Source of the DNA: Burkholderiales bacterium
Lineage (GTDB): Bacteria > Pseudomonadota > Gammaproteobacteria > Burkholderiales > Casimicrobiaceae
Assembly: GCA_031257235.1 (NCBI GenBank)
Contig: JAIRPA010000119.1
Location: 1-15,826 of the forward strand
DNA length: 15,826 bases
Direction of reading: 5' to 3'
The notes beneath the pieces are model-generated. The model was not told where the DNA came from. It did no database searches and saw only the letters and a list, made by a program, of their open reading frames with translations. Shown here piece by piece: positions 6,004 to 13,444 of this stretch (the stretch's first letter is position 1; each line of letters starts with the position of its first letter). The translations under genes and the position numbers were made by a program.

Positions 6004-7791
6004 TTACGCCTGCCACGTGTCTTTCAACGTGACCGTGCGGTTAAAAACGGGGCGTTTGGGTTGATGGTCTTTGATGTCTGCCACAAAATACCCCAAGCGC
6101 TCAAACTGAAAACGCTCTTCGGGTTGGGCGTTCGCCGCTTCCGCTTCCACGAATCCGCGAACAATGTGTTTGGAGTCCGTGTTTAAGTCGTCTAAATAAC
6201 TACGCCCCACATCGCTTTTGGGTTCGATCTCTTCGAGCTCAACCGACACGGCATCAACGGGCGTTTCTTCGAGCGTCCCCATGGGGTTTTTCGCCCCGGG
6301 AAACGGCACTTTAAACAAGCGATCGTAAAGTCTTATTTCCGCAGGCACGGCGTGCGCCACGGAAAGCCAATGAATGTTTCCCTTCACTTTTCGCAGTGAC
6401 GCACCTTCGGTGCCGCTTTTGGTTTCGGGATCATACGTGGCGTGAACCGCGGTGATGTTGCCGTGTTCGTCTTTATCCACCCCCACACAACGCACCAAAA
6501 ACCCGTAGCGCAACCGAACTTCCTGACCTATTGCCATGCGGAAAAATCCTTTGACGGGCGTTTCCATGAAATCATCGCGCTCAATCCACAATTCGCGCGA
6601 GAAAGGAATCGCGCGCGTGCCTAATTCCGGTTTCTTCGGATGATTCGGCGCAAAACAATCTTCGCTTTTGTCTTGCGGATAATTATCAATGATGAGTTTT
6701 AACGGATGGATGACCGCCACACGGCGGCAGGCGGTCTCGTTTAAATCATCGCGCATCGCGTTTTCCAAAAGAGAAAAGTCTAACCATGAATCGCTTTTGG
6801 AAACCCCCGCGCGTTCCGCGAAGAGTTTAAAGCCGGCGGGCGTGAACCCGCGCCGACGCGCGCCGACCAACGTGGGCATACGCGGATCATCCCAGCCGTC
6901 CACATAAGCACCGTTGACCAGCTCAATCAAAAATCGTTTGGATAAAACAACATACGTTAAATTCAACCGCGCAAACTCATACTGACACGGAAGCGGTCGC
7001 GGCAACATGCCGCCGTCGGCGAGCTTGTTGATGATCCAATCGTAGAGGGGACGATGATCCTGAAACTCTAAGGTGCAAATCGAATGCGTGACGCGTTCTT
7101 TGGCGTCCGAAATGCAGTGCGTGTAATCATAAAGCGGATAAACGTTCCACTTATCGCGGGTGCGGTGATGCTCGGCGTGACGTATTCGATAAATTCCCGG
7201 ATCGCGCAGGTTTAAGTTGGGGCTTGCCATGTCGATTTTTAAACGCAACACGTATCGACCGTCCGGAAAATCGCCTGCTTTCATTTGGCGAAATAACGAC
7301 AAATTTTCTTCGACGGAACGATGGCGATCGGGGCTTTCTTTGCCGGGCTCGGTCAATGTTCCGCGCGAGGCGCGCATCTCTTCTGCCGTTTGACCGTCCA
7401 CATAAGCCAATCCTTGCTCAATGAACCATTCGGCAAACCGATAAAGATCGTCAAAATAATCCGAGGCGTGAAAGCGATGCTCGCCCCAATCGTAACCCAG
7501 CCAACGCACCGAATCGGCAATGGAGGCTTCAAATTCCGGGTTTTCTTTGAGCGGATTGGTGTCGTCAAAGCGCAGATGGCAACGCCCGCCGTAAGAAGCG
7601 GCAAGCCCAAAATTCAAAATGATGGACTTGGCGTGACCGTAATGCAGATAACCGTTGGGCTCCGGCGGAAAACGTGTGACCACACGCCCCGCGTATTTTC
7701 CGGTCTGGTTGTCTTTGTCTATCGCGGCACGTAAAAAATTGGACACCGGACGGGCGACCTCCGGCGTTTCATGCGAATGATTGTCAGTCAT
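6004..7791 (-). CDS. glnS: glutaminyl-tRNA synthetase
   Basis: This cytoplasmic class Ic synthetase charges tRNA-Gln directly with glutamine, so the organism need not rely only on the amidotransferase route. The 595 residues are somewhat longer than E. coli GlnRS (about 554), partly through N-terminal residues 1-16 before the conserved SNFLRAAID. The ATP-binding HIGH motif appears as H50-Y-G-H53 after FPPEPNGYL, and the KMSKS loop is represented by VVLSKRFL. The C-terminal beta-barrel anticodon domain covers roughly the last 240 residues and ends with the conserved FNRTVTLKDTW. The ATG at 7791 has no clear ribosome binding site, and a CTCC sequence lies farther upstream on the minus strand instead of GGAG. 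The gene appears monocistronic, with a terminator behind it. Identification is secure. Confidence 0.97.
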   Translation of the reverse strand: MTDNHSHETPEVARPVSNFLRAAIDKDNQTGKYAGRVVTRFPPEPNGYLHYGHAKSIILNFGLAASYGGRCHLRFDDTNPLKENPEFEASIADSVRWLGYDWGEHRFHASDYFDDLYRFAEWFIEQGLAYVDGQTAEEMRASRGTLTEPGKESPDRHRSVEENLSLFRQMKAGDFPDGRYVLRLKIDMASPNLNLRDPGIYRIRHAEHHRTRDKWNVYPLYDYTHCISDAKERVTHSICTLEFQDHRPLYDWIINKLADGGMLPRPLPCQYEFARLNLTYVVLSKRFLIELVNGAYVDGWDDPRMPTLVGARRRGFTPAGFKLFAERAGVSKSDSWLDFSLLENAMRDDLNETACRRVAVIHPLKLIIDNYPQDKSEDCFAPNHPKKPELGTRAIPFSRELWIERDDFMETPVKGFFRMAIGQEVRLRYGFLVRCVGVDKDEHGNITAVHATYDPETKSGTEGASLRKVKGNIHWLSVAHAVPAEIRLYDRLFKVPFPGAKNPMGTLEETPVDAVSVELEEIEPKSDVGRSYLDDLNTDSKHIVRGFVEAEAANAQPEERFQFERLGYFVADIKDHQPKRPVFNRTVTLKDTWQA

Positions 7792-7834
7792 GATTCTTAA
7801 TTTTGAAATGAAGGAGGCTATTGTAATTCAGGAA

Positions 7835-8028
7835 TCAGGGATCAGAGGTCAGGCATCAGGATTTCGCCCAAAAGTAAAAACCTACTTTTTGCCGAACCTT
7901 TAAACCAGATTGCGGGTCAAGCCCGCAATGACGCAGCCTTTAGGCTACGTATGGATTCTGCGACTTCGTTTGCTAAAGCAAACGCGCGCTTAAATGACGA
8001 GCTCTGATGCCTGACCTCTGATCCCTGA
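7835..8028. mobile_element. MITE-like unit with perfect 25-bp inverted ends
   Basis: The 25 bases at 7835-7859 are the exact reverse complement of 8004-8028. The arm begins TCAGGGATCAG and ends GGCATCAG. The 144-bp interior has no open reading frame of note. It contains a degenerate REP-like palindrome (7865-7894), an 8-bp stem ATTGCGGG/CCCGCAAT (7909-7929), AGCCT/AGGCT near 7935-7945 and CGTTTGCT/AGCAAACG near 7966-7983. The dinucleotide AA lies outside both ends, which is too short to prove a target duplication. A non-autonomous mobile element is inferred, since no transposase is seen. It fills most of the gap 7792-8166. Confidence 0.5.
7865..7894 (+). repeat. REP-like palindrome, degenerate copy
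   Basis: This differs from the 2550-2579 unit at three of 30 positions. Two of the changes fall in the left arm, so the stem is weakened. It lies inside the MITE-like unit in the same orientation as copy 1. Confidence 0.6.
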
Positions 8029-8056
8029 AACGCAGAATCCGTGCCGCCGTTTCTAC

Positions 8057-8088
8057 AAAAAACCATCAGGGTTCCCCTGTGGTTTTTT
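8057..8088 (-). terminator. terminator downstream of hemL, bidirectional in form
   Basis: The arms CAGGG (8067-8071) and CCCTG (8075-8079), extended by AAAAAACCA (8057-8065) and TGGTTTTTT (8080-8088) with one bulged T, give a 14-bp stem with a T tract on either strand. It lies about 80 nt after the hemL stop, beyond the 8101-8130 palindrome. Its build is nearly the same as that of 2592-2624. Confidence 0.6.
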
Positions 8089-8100
8089 GGAAATGATTAC

Positions 8101-8130
8101 CGGCAAAAAGTAGGTTTTCACTTTTTGCCG
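8101..8130 (-). repeat. 30-bp REP-like palindrome, copy 2
   Basis: This 30-bp unit is the exact reverse complement of 2550-2579. The arms are CGGCAAAAAGT and ACTTTTTGCCG. A further half copy (CGCTTTTTGCCG, 8151-8162) follows immediately before the hemL stop. Exact conservation over 5.5 kb suggests recent copying or selection on the sequence. Confidence 0.75.
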
Positions 8131-8166
8131 AATCCCCTGATTCCTGAAACGCTTTTTGCCGCCCCC

Positions 8167-9456
8167 CTACTCTTCCTGCTTTATTTTTTCAAACGCGGCT
8201 TTGGCGATCGTGATGGTGCGGGCAATATCCTCCTCGTTATGTGCGGCGGACACAAACCCCGCTTCAAATGCCGAGGGCGCAAAATGAATTTCCTGATTCA
8301 ACAGTAAATTAAAAAAGCGATTGAAGTGGGCCACATTGCACGCCATGATTTCCTCAAAGGAAGTCGGCACGGATTCCGAAAAATAAATCCCGAACATGCC
8401 GCCCTCGCACTGCGCCGAAAACGGCACGCCGGCAAGTTTGGCGACCTGCGTCAACCCACGAACCAAGCCCTCTGTGGTTGCCGTTAAATGCTCATAAAAA
8501 CCTGCGTGTTCGGTGAGCTTTAAGGTGGCAAGCCCTGCGGCAACCGCGACAGGATTGCCGGACAGGGTGCCCGCCTGATACACGTCCCCCAAAGGCGCGA
8601 TGTGTCGCATGATTTCTTTTTTGCCGCCAAATGCCGCCACCGGCATGCCGCCACCGATGACCTTACCCAACGTGGTTAAGTCCGGCGTGATTTTGTAAAG
8701 CCCTTGCGCGCAATGCGGATGAACACGAAAACCGGTCATCACTTCATCAAAAATCAACACGGTGCCAAACGTGTCGCACAATTGACGCAAGCCTTGCAAA
8801 AACCCGGCTTTGGGTTTGACCATGTTCATGTTGCCCGCGATAGGCTCGACAATCACGGCGGCGATGTCCCGCCCGCATTGATCAAACATCGCGCGCGCGG
8901 CGTCAATGTCGTTGTATGGCAAGACGATGGTTTCATTGGCAACACCTTCGGGAATGCCCGCCGACGAAGGCTTGCCGAAGGTCAGCATCCCGGAGCCGGC
9001 TTTCACCAGCAGACTGTCGCCATGCCCGTGATAACAACCCTCAAATTTGACGATTTTGTTTCTGCCGGTGAACCCGCGCGCAAGACGCAACGCCGACATC
9101 GTGGCTTCCGTGCCGGAAGATACCAAGCGCACGAGTTCCAATGAGGGCAAACGCCGGCGTAAAACTTCGGCAAGCTCGACCTCGTCTTCGGTCGGCATGC
9201 CAAACGATAAGCCTTTTTTGGCGGCAAGCGTGACCGCCTGAATCACGTCAGGATGCGCGTGACCGACAATTGCCGTTCCCCAGGAACCGACAAAATCAAT
9301 GTAGCGTTTACCGTTGGCATCCCACACATACGCGCCTTGCGCGCGTTGGATGAAGCGAGGCGTCCCGCCGACCGAACGAAACGCGCGTACCGGAGAGTTG
9401 ACCCCTGCGGGAATGGATTTTTGCGCGCGATCAAATAATGCTATGTTTTTACTCAT
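8167..9456 (-). CDS. hemL: glutamate-1-semialdehyde 2,1-aminomutase
   Basis: This PLP-dependent cytoplasmic enzyme converts glutamate-1-semialdehyde to 5-aminolevulinate, the first committed tetrapyrrole precursor of the C5 pathway. The 429 residues match the family length. The PLP-binding lysine is K265 in TLGKVIGGGMPVAAFGG, the same number as in E. coli. Other class III aminotransferase landmarks are SSGTEATMSALRLARG, FEGCYHGHGDS, FDEVMTGFRVH and QAGTLSGNPVAVAAGL. The start MSKNIALFDRAQ has GAGGA 7 nt upstream. It lies 53 nt downstream of pdxY on the same strand, so an operon is likely. Its cofactor can be supplied by that neighbour. Identification is secure. Confidence 0.97.
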   Translation of the reverse strand: MSKNIALFDRAQKSIPAGVNSPVRAFRSVGGTPRFIQRAQGAYVWDANGKRYIDFVGSWGTAIVGHAHPDVIQAVTLAAKKGLSFGMPTEDEVELAEVLRRRLPSLELVRLVSSGTEATMSALRLARGFTGRNKIVKFEGCYHGHGDSLLVKAGSGMLTFGKPSSAGIPEGVANETIVLPYNDIDAARAMFDQCGRDIAAVIVEPIAGNMNMVKPKAGFLQGLRQLCDTFGTVLIFDEVMTGFRVHPHCAQGLYKITPDLTTLGKVIGGGMPVAAFGGKKEIMRHIAPLGDVYQAGTLSGNPVAVAAGLATLKLTEHAGFYEHLTATTEGLVRGLTQVAKLAGVPFSAQCEGGMFGIYFSESVPTSFEEIMACNVAHFNRFFNLLLNQEIHFAPSAFEAGFVSAAHNEEDIARTITIAKAAFEKIKQEE

Positions 9457-9509
9457 GGTTTGTCCTCAAGCCTTCGTCAAAAAAAGAGGCCGCTTGTTGC
9501 CAAATTCGA

Positions 9510-10373
9510 TTACATCAACTTTTCCGCCTCGAACTTTGCTTTCGGGCAGGCAATTAAATCTTGCGCGGCGACCAACTGCAATTCATACGCGCCTTGCTCG
9601 TGTGTGACGCGCAAAACTTCATACACGGCGGCAGTGGTGTGCTCCAGCGCGTCTTTGAGCGATTTACCGTTCAATAAATTCACGAGCAACAAGCCGCTGG
9701 TTAAATCGCCGACCCCTACGGGTTGCTTGGGAAACTCAAACAACGGACGGCTGATGTGCCACGCTTCGTGGGAATTGACGATTAACATTTCAAACGCTTC
9801 GGGATTCTTCCCCGCACGCGCCAAATGTTTGACCAAAACGGTTTTGGGTCCTTTTTTCAAAAGCGCGCGCGCGGCGGCAAGTGCTTCGTCCAAATGATTC
9901 AGACGTTCCACGCCGTTTAACATCGCCAATTCCAAAATATTGGGCGCCACGCAATCTGCGGCGGCAAGCGCGCGATCGCGGAAAAATTCGGCAACGCCTG
10001 AGGCGACAATGCAGCCTTTTTCAGGATGCCCCATCACAGGGTCGCAAAAATAAAGTGCCTTGGGGTTTTCCGCTTTAATGGTCGCCAAGGCAGACAATAT
10101 CGCCTCCCCCTGCGCGGGCGACCCCAGATAGCCGCTTAACACGGCATCACAATGTTTTAATTGCCGGATTTTTTGTAAGCCCGTGACAATCTCCCCGATT
10201 TGTTCGGCGGGCAATACGCTTCCCGTAAACTGCGGATATTGCGTGTGATTGGAAAATTGTACGGTGTTTAAATCCCAGACATCCGCGCCACAGCGCATCA
10301 TCGGAAAAACAGCGGCACTGTTGCCCGCGTGACCATAAACAACGTGAGACTGAATGGTGAGTATGTGCTTCAT
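9510..10373 (-). CDS. pdxY: pyridoxal kinase (PdxY type)
   Basis: This is a ribokinase-fold kinase that phosphorylates pyridoxal with ATP in the PLP salvage pathway. The 287 residues equal the length of E. coli PdxY. The N-terminus (MKHILTIQSHVVYGHAGNSA) and the region FSNHTQYPQFTGSVLP are typical. Catalytic D223 lies in GVGDLTSGLLLVNLL, followed by ALEHTTAAVYEVL and YELQLVAAQD as in PdxY. PdxK is less likely given these signatures. An AGG sequence lies upstream of the ATG. Adjacency to hemL, a PLP enzyme, suggests a shared need for the cofactor. In many betaproteobacteria a kinase of the same fold, ThiD, is a hemL neighbour, but the sequence here is clearly the PdxY kind. Confidence 0.93.
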   Translation of the reverse strand: MKHILTIQSHVVYGHAGNSAAVFPMMRCGADVWDLNTVQFSNHTQYPQFTGSVLPAEQIGEIVTGLQKIRQLKHCDAVLSGYLGSPAQGEAILSALATIKAENPKALYFCDPVMGHPEKGCIVASGVAEFFRDRALAAADCVAPNILELAMLNGVERLNHLDEALAAARALLKKGPKTVLVKHLARAGKNPEAFEMLIVNSHEAWHISRPLFEFPKQPVGVGDLTSGLLLVNLLNGKSLKDALEHTTAAVYEVLRVTHEQGAYELQLVAAQDLIACPKAKFEAEKLM

Positions 10374-10548
10374 AAGACCTTTGTAAAATTCATCGTTTTG
10401 ACGGATCGGTGAGAGGAAGCCTCCCCTTCCCGCCCGTGGGCAAAGACCGTCCCGTGCGAAAGTTCAACCCTTTGCAAACCTCTGTGTTTGGACATACCGA
10501 GCTTTTCTTGGCAACCGGCAAAGACTAAAAACCGTCTCAAGGCAAAGA

Positions 10549-10562
10549 AAGCCTAAAGGCTT
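10549..10562 (-). terminator. weak terminator-like hairpin after erpA
   Basis: On the minus strand AAGCC/GGCTT with a four-base loop is followed by TCTTT. An outer pairing between TCAAG and CTTGA also exists, followed further by GG and five T residues. It lies about 30 nt after the erpA stop. The 219-nt gap 10374-10592 otherwise shows nothing certain. A promoter for pdxY is expected there, but I could not find convincing boxes. Confidence 0.35.
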
Positions 10563-10592
10563 GATTGGGACATTCCGCAAAAGTCTTAAACT

Positions 10593-10952
10593 TTACACCG
10601 AGAACGACGATCCGCAACCGCATGTGGTCACGGCGTTGGGGTTTCTGATGACAAACTGCGCGCCGGACAAATCGTCTTGAAAATCAATTTCCGCGCCGGT
10701 TAAATATTGAAAACTCATCGGGTCGATCAACAGCGTGACGCCGTTTTTTTCGACACGGGTGTCATCATCGTTGACAGTTTCATCAAACGTGAAACCATAT
10801 TGAAAACCTGAACATCCGCCGCCGCTGATGAAGATGCGCAGTTTGAGCGCCGGATTCTTCTCTTCTTCGATCAATTCTTTGACTTTGGCGGCTGCCGCGT
10901 CGGTAAAAACAAGCGGCGCATCTGCCGCGAGGGTTGTGGTGGTGTCAGACAT
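10593..10952 (-). CDS. erpA: iron-sulfur cluster insertion protein
   Basis: This is an A-type carrier that receives Fe-S clusters from the assembly scaffold and delivers them to apo-proteins in the cytoplasm. The 119 residues contain the family's three cluster cysteines, C47 in ISGGGCSGFQYGF and C111/C113 in TTCGCGSSFSV. The first 15 residues form a short variable leader before LVFTDAAAAKVKELI. The ATG has AAGGA about 6 nt upstream. ErpA is preferred over IscA because of GFQYGF and because no isc genes are beside it. IscA or a related carrier cannot be wholly excluded. A good extended -10 promoter lies upstream, so it may be transcribed separately from the gene before it. Confidence 0.93.
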   Translation of the reverse strand: MSDTTTTLAADAPLVFTDAAAAKVKELIEEEKNPALKLRIFISGGGCSGFQYGFTFDETVNDDDTRVEKNGVTLLIDPMSFQYLTGAEIDFQDDLSGAQFVIRNPNAVTTCGCGSSFSV

Positions 10953-10966
10953 GTGCGTTCCTTAAA

Positions 10967-10996
10967 GCGTAAAAAAAGGGGGAATCCCCAAAACGC
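10967..10996 (-). terminator. GC hairpin with T tract just before erpA
   Basis: On the minus strand GGGG-ATT-CCCC is followed by seven T residues (10977-10971). Outer GCGT and ACGC can also pair. It ends 15 nt before the erpA start codon and begins almost at the predicted erpA transcript start. It may be a terminator for the upstream gene or a leader hairpin limiting erpA expression. The stem is short. Confidence 0.4.
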
Positions 10997-10997
10997 G

Positions 10998-11006
10998 ATT
11001 TTATCA
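10998..11006 (-). promoter_or_regulatory. extended -10 promoter candidate for erpA
   Basis: The minus strand reads TG-A-TAAAAT (11006-10998), an extended -10 box with five of six consensus bases. No good -35 box is seen, as is usual for extended -10 promoters. The expected start near 10991 would leave a leader of about 38 nt. Confidence 0.4.
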
Positions 11007-11013
11007 TTGTTCA

Positions 11014-11045
11014 TTCGGCAAAAAGTAAACCCCTTTTTTGCCGAA
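11014..11045 (+). repeat. REP-like palindrome, variant copy before erpA
   Basis: Arms TTCGGCAAAAA (11014-11024) and TTTTTGCCGAA (11035-11045) are perfect. The loop differs from the exact copies. It lies 9 nt after the stop of the 645-residue gene and could form its transcript end. Confidence 0.65.
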
Positions 11046-11054
11046 CACCTGCCG

Positions 11055-12992
11055 TCATTTGCTCACGATGGCGTCGATGTCATCCACAATGTCGGTTAAA
11101 AGCGGAACGTCATCGTCGGGCAACAAACCGGTCAACGTGATGGCGGACAATTCCATGAAGTCCGCGTCATCGTCCGAAGAGGCGGCAAGATCGACTTCGT
11201 CCTGCGGTGCTTCAAGCGATAACTTTTTGTCGGGATCGGGCGAGGCGGCAAGATCGGTATCCAGCGAAGTGGTGTTCCCCCAATCCAGCGACGAGGCTTC
11301 TGCCAAATCGCGCAACGAAACCGTGCCCGACCCGTGCTTTGTGTACGCCTCATCGTCAAGCCCCGTCGCTTCGGCAGGCACGGACTTGGGCGCAAAGCCG
11401 ACCGTGGTTAATGCCTGAATCGAATCGGGAGAGGCAACGTGCGTGAGTTCGGGCGTTAAGGTAGGAATGTCTTCACCCGCCGTTTGCTCCTGATCTTGCA
11501 ACCACCCCAAAAGCAAGGTTGTGTAGCCCATCCAACTTTCCGGCAAGATGTCTGCGGAATGAATGATCGCGCGGGGTTTGTCGTCCGGCAAAAACGGTTT
11601 TGCCGGAGGAGGCAACAAATCCCCCCAAAAACCCGCGCCTACCGGAAGTCGGCTGACCGGTTGAACGGCGGCGATCGTCTGCTTGGGCATCGGGACGGTG
11701 GTCGCCGTCTGCGTCTGCGTTTGTGTCTCGGTTTGGGTCTCGGTTTGGGTTTGGGGTTGCGTCTCGGTTTGGGTTTTTCCGCCAAACGCCAAGCCTTCCA
11801 ACGATTCCCCAAACGCCGACCATTCCGTGTTCTCCGACAATTCCTGCCATTCTTCGTCGGCTTCGCCTACGCCCAACGACGTGGCTTCCACTTCAGGCTC
11901 AATGTCAAACACCGATAAAGGATCCATCGGTGCTTTTGCCGCCGGCGGAGGGACAATCACTTCCGCCGGCGATACGGGCGGGGTGATCGGCGGCGCGGCG
12001 ACGGTTTCCCGTTTGGCGTTGACCGCGTCCGGCACCTTATTTTCAGGAGGCGCGACGGATTTTTCTCTGGCTTTTGTCAGCTGTGCGTTAAAGTCGGTGG
12101 CAAGATCAATTTTGATCGGCACCGCCGGAACTTCGACATCGTCGGACAACGCGCGTTGCGCTTCGGTGTCTAAAATCCATGCGGATTCGGAATCGGGCGA
12201 CGAGACCGTAATGCCTGCCAAAGGCGAATACGCCTGCTCGTCGGTTTTTTCCTCGGTGTCCCCGCGAACAAAAACCGAATCCAAAGAAGACAATGCCGAG
12301 TCTTTAGCATCATGGACAAAATCGTTTTCTTTGATGGCGTCGATGGCATCCCACCATGAAATATCGGAAGAAGGACCGGTATCGCTTTCGGGAGGGGCTA
12401 AGGGCGGCTCGGCAGAGAGCGCGACCGAAGGGACTTTAAGCGGCGGCGCAGACGGCTCGACATTAGGCGTTGCCGACATTTCAGGCGGCAACACCGGCGG
12501 GGGCGGTACCGTCACCGAATCCGACGCCAAAACCGCCAACGTGACCGCCTCCGCCAACTTTTCCGTCGGCTCGGGGGCAACGGCATCGGTTTTCGTGTCC
12601 GGCGATAAGAGCGACTCCGGCAGATGAGGAGGTTGATCAGACGGTTGGGGCAAAAGCGCGTCCCCGGCAACTTTGGCAACCTCGTCCGTTGTGACATCCG
12701 GGGTTAATTTCGTGTCGGCAACCGCAAGCGGCGCGGGAGTGACCAAAACTTGATCAGGCGACTTTGCCGCCGGAGGAGGCGTGACCTCTTCTTTGACCGG
12801 GAGTGTCTCCACGTTTTTTTCGGGAGGCAACGGCTTGGACGGCGGCGAAAAATTAAACGGCGTCTCGTTTCGTTGCCGGTGGAGGCCGCGACGATTCCGT
12901 TCCATCAGTTGATTGGTGCGCGCCAAAATCTCGGCAGCGGAGACGCTTGCTTCCGATTGTTGTTTGTCGCGTCCTTGACGGATTGTCATCAT
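11055..12992 (-). CDS. proline-rich acidic protein of unknown function
   Basis: I do not recognise a known domain. The product has 645 residues if it starts at the ATG at 12992, 5 nt after AAGG. An ATG at 12989 and a GTG at 12995 are also possible. No signal peptide or transmembrane segment is seen. Residues about 12-40 (SAAEILARTNQLMERNRR) look helical and basic. The rest is mostly disordered-looking, rich in P, A, D, E, S and T. It contains a Thr-Gln/Thr-Glu dipeptide tract near residues 407-429, then a more structured-looking part (GFWGDLLPPPAKPFLPDDKP, ILPESWMGYTTLLLGWLQDQ) and an acidic C-terminus ending DDDVPLLTDIVDDIDAIVSK. It follows holC by 33 nt, so it is probably in the pepA-holC operon. 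Burkholderia often has a low-complexity hypothetical protein (DUF2486, as I recall) at this place. Equivalence is a guess by position. Confidence 0.8.
   Translation of the reverse strand: MMTIRQGRDKQQSEASVSAAEILARTNQLMERNRRGLHRQRNETPFNFSPPSKPLPPEKNVETLPVKEEVTPPPAAKSPDQVLVTPAPLAVADTKLTPDVTTDEVAKVAGDALLPQPSDQPPHLPESLLSPDTKTDAVAPEPTEKLAEAVTLAVLASDSVTVPPPPVLPPEMSATPNVEPSAPPLKVPSVALSAEPPLAPPESDTGPSSDISWWDAIDAIKENDFVHDAKDSALSSLDSVFVRGDTEEKTDEQAYSPLAGITVSSPDSESAWILDTEAQRALSDDVEVPAVPIKIDLATDFNAQLTKAREKSVAPPENKVPDAVNAKRETVAAPPITPPVSPAEVIVPPPAAKAPMDPLSVFDIEPEVEATSLGVGEADEEWQELSENTEWSAFGESLEGLAFGGKTQTETQPQTQTETQTETQTQTQTATTVPMPKQTIAAVQPVSRLPVGAGFWGDLLPPPAKPFLPDDKPRAIIHSADILPESWMGYTTLLLGWLQDQEQTAGEDIPTLTPELTHVASPDSIQALTTVGFAPKSVPAEATGLDDEAYTKHGSGTVSLRDLAEASSLDWGNTTSLDTDLAASPDPDKKLSLEAPQDEVDLAASSDDDADFMELSAITLTGLLPDDDVPLLTDIVDDIDAIVSK
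11706..11774 (-). repeat. six-base tandem repeat encoding Thr-Gln/Thr-Glu units
   Basis: Twenty-three codons alternate Thr with Gln or Glu, with a single Pro replacing one Thr, mostly as ACC CAA and ACC GAG. The unit length is a multiple of three, so slippage would change protein length without breaking the frame. It lies inside the 645-residue protein between a Glu-rich part and its C-terminal third. Confidence 0.85.
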
Positions 12993-13025
12993 CACAACCT
13001 TTTTATTGAGTGGGTTTTCGGGAGG

Positions 13026-13439
13026 CTAAGAGCGGTGCACGCGAAGTGTGTAGCCACGCTCTTTGTAAAAAGCGTAACGCTCACGACCTTTGGCAAGCGA
13101 CGCTTCGTCGTCGCCGACAATTTCAAGCAAACGTTCAAACCTGCTGAAAAATTCCGGCACGTCGTCGCGTAAGTTTATCAGCACCGCCGTCTTTCCGTCA
13201 TGTGATAAAGCGGCATCGACCACAATTGGCGTTTGATCCGCATGAGGGTGGCTCAACCGACAGTGCGGGAAAAAGCCGGTGGGGATATCCGTCCACAAAC
13301 GCTTGTCCATTTCGTCGGTCATTGCCTCATTTGCCGTTAAGACACGAACGTGGTGATACTGTTCGTAGGCTTTCGGCACCAAACGTAAAGCGACCGAGAC
13401 CGGCGTTTTAACGTGAGTATAAAAGTCAATGACCGTCAT
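13026..13439 (-). CDS. holC: DNA polymerase III chi subunit
   Basis: Chi is the clamp-loader accessory subunit that binds single-stranded DNA-binding protein and links it to the polymerase III holoenzyme. The product has 137 residues from the ATG at 13439 (MTVIDFYTHVKTP), close to E. coli HolC (147). Family traits include DKRLWTDIPTGFFPHCRL, a helix FFSRFERLLEIVGDDE and the C-terminal RERYAFYKERGYTL. The reading frame stays open upstream to 13577 inside pepA, but that extension would overlap pepA and lacks family similarity. The start lies 5 nt after the pepA stop, which indicates tight coupling. The pepA-holC order is common in beta- and gammaproteobacteria. Confidence 0.92.
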   Translation of the reverse strand: MTVIDFYTHVKTPVSVALRLVPKAYEQYHHVRVLTANEAMTDEMDKRLWTDIPTGFFPHCRLSHPHADQTPIVVDAALSHDGKTAVLINLRDDVPEFFSRFERLLEIVGDDEASLAKGRERYAFYKERGYTLRVHRS

Positions 13440-13444
13440 GGTTT

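Noticed and set aside
7827..8148. CRISPR array suggested by repeated CTGATCCC-type units
   Set aside because: The units are short and adjacent or inverted. There are no regular spacers and no cas genes.
10374..10592. Possible small gene or riboswitch between erpA and pdxY
   Set aside because: No frame with a ribosome binding site and no recognisable aptamer motif was seen. Only a weak terminator-like hairpin is present.
11683..12627. Plus-strand 314-codon open frame opposite the proline-rich gene
   Set aside because: It is Gly/Ser/Thr/Ala-rich, a by-product of the biased composition of the minus-strand gene. The minus frame has a ribosome binding site and operon context, and this one has neither.
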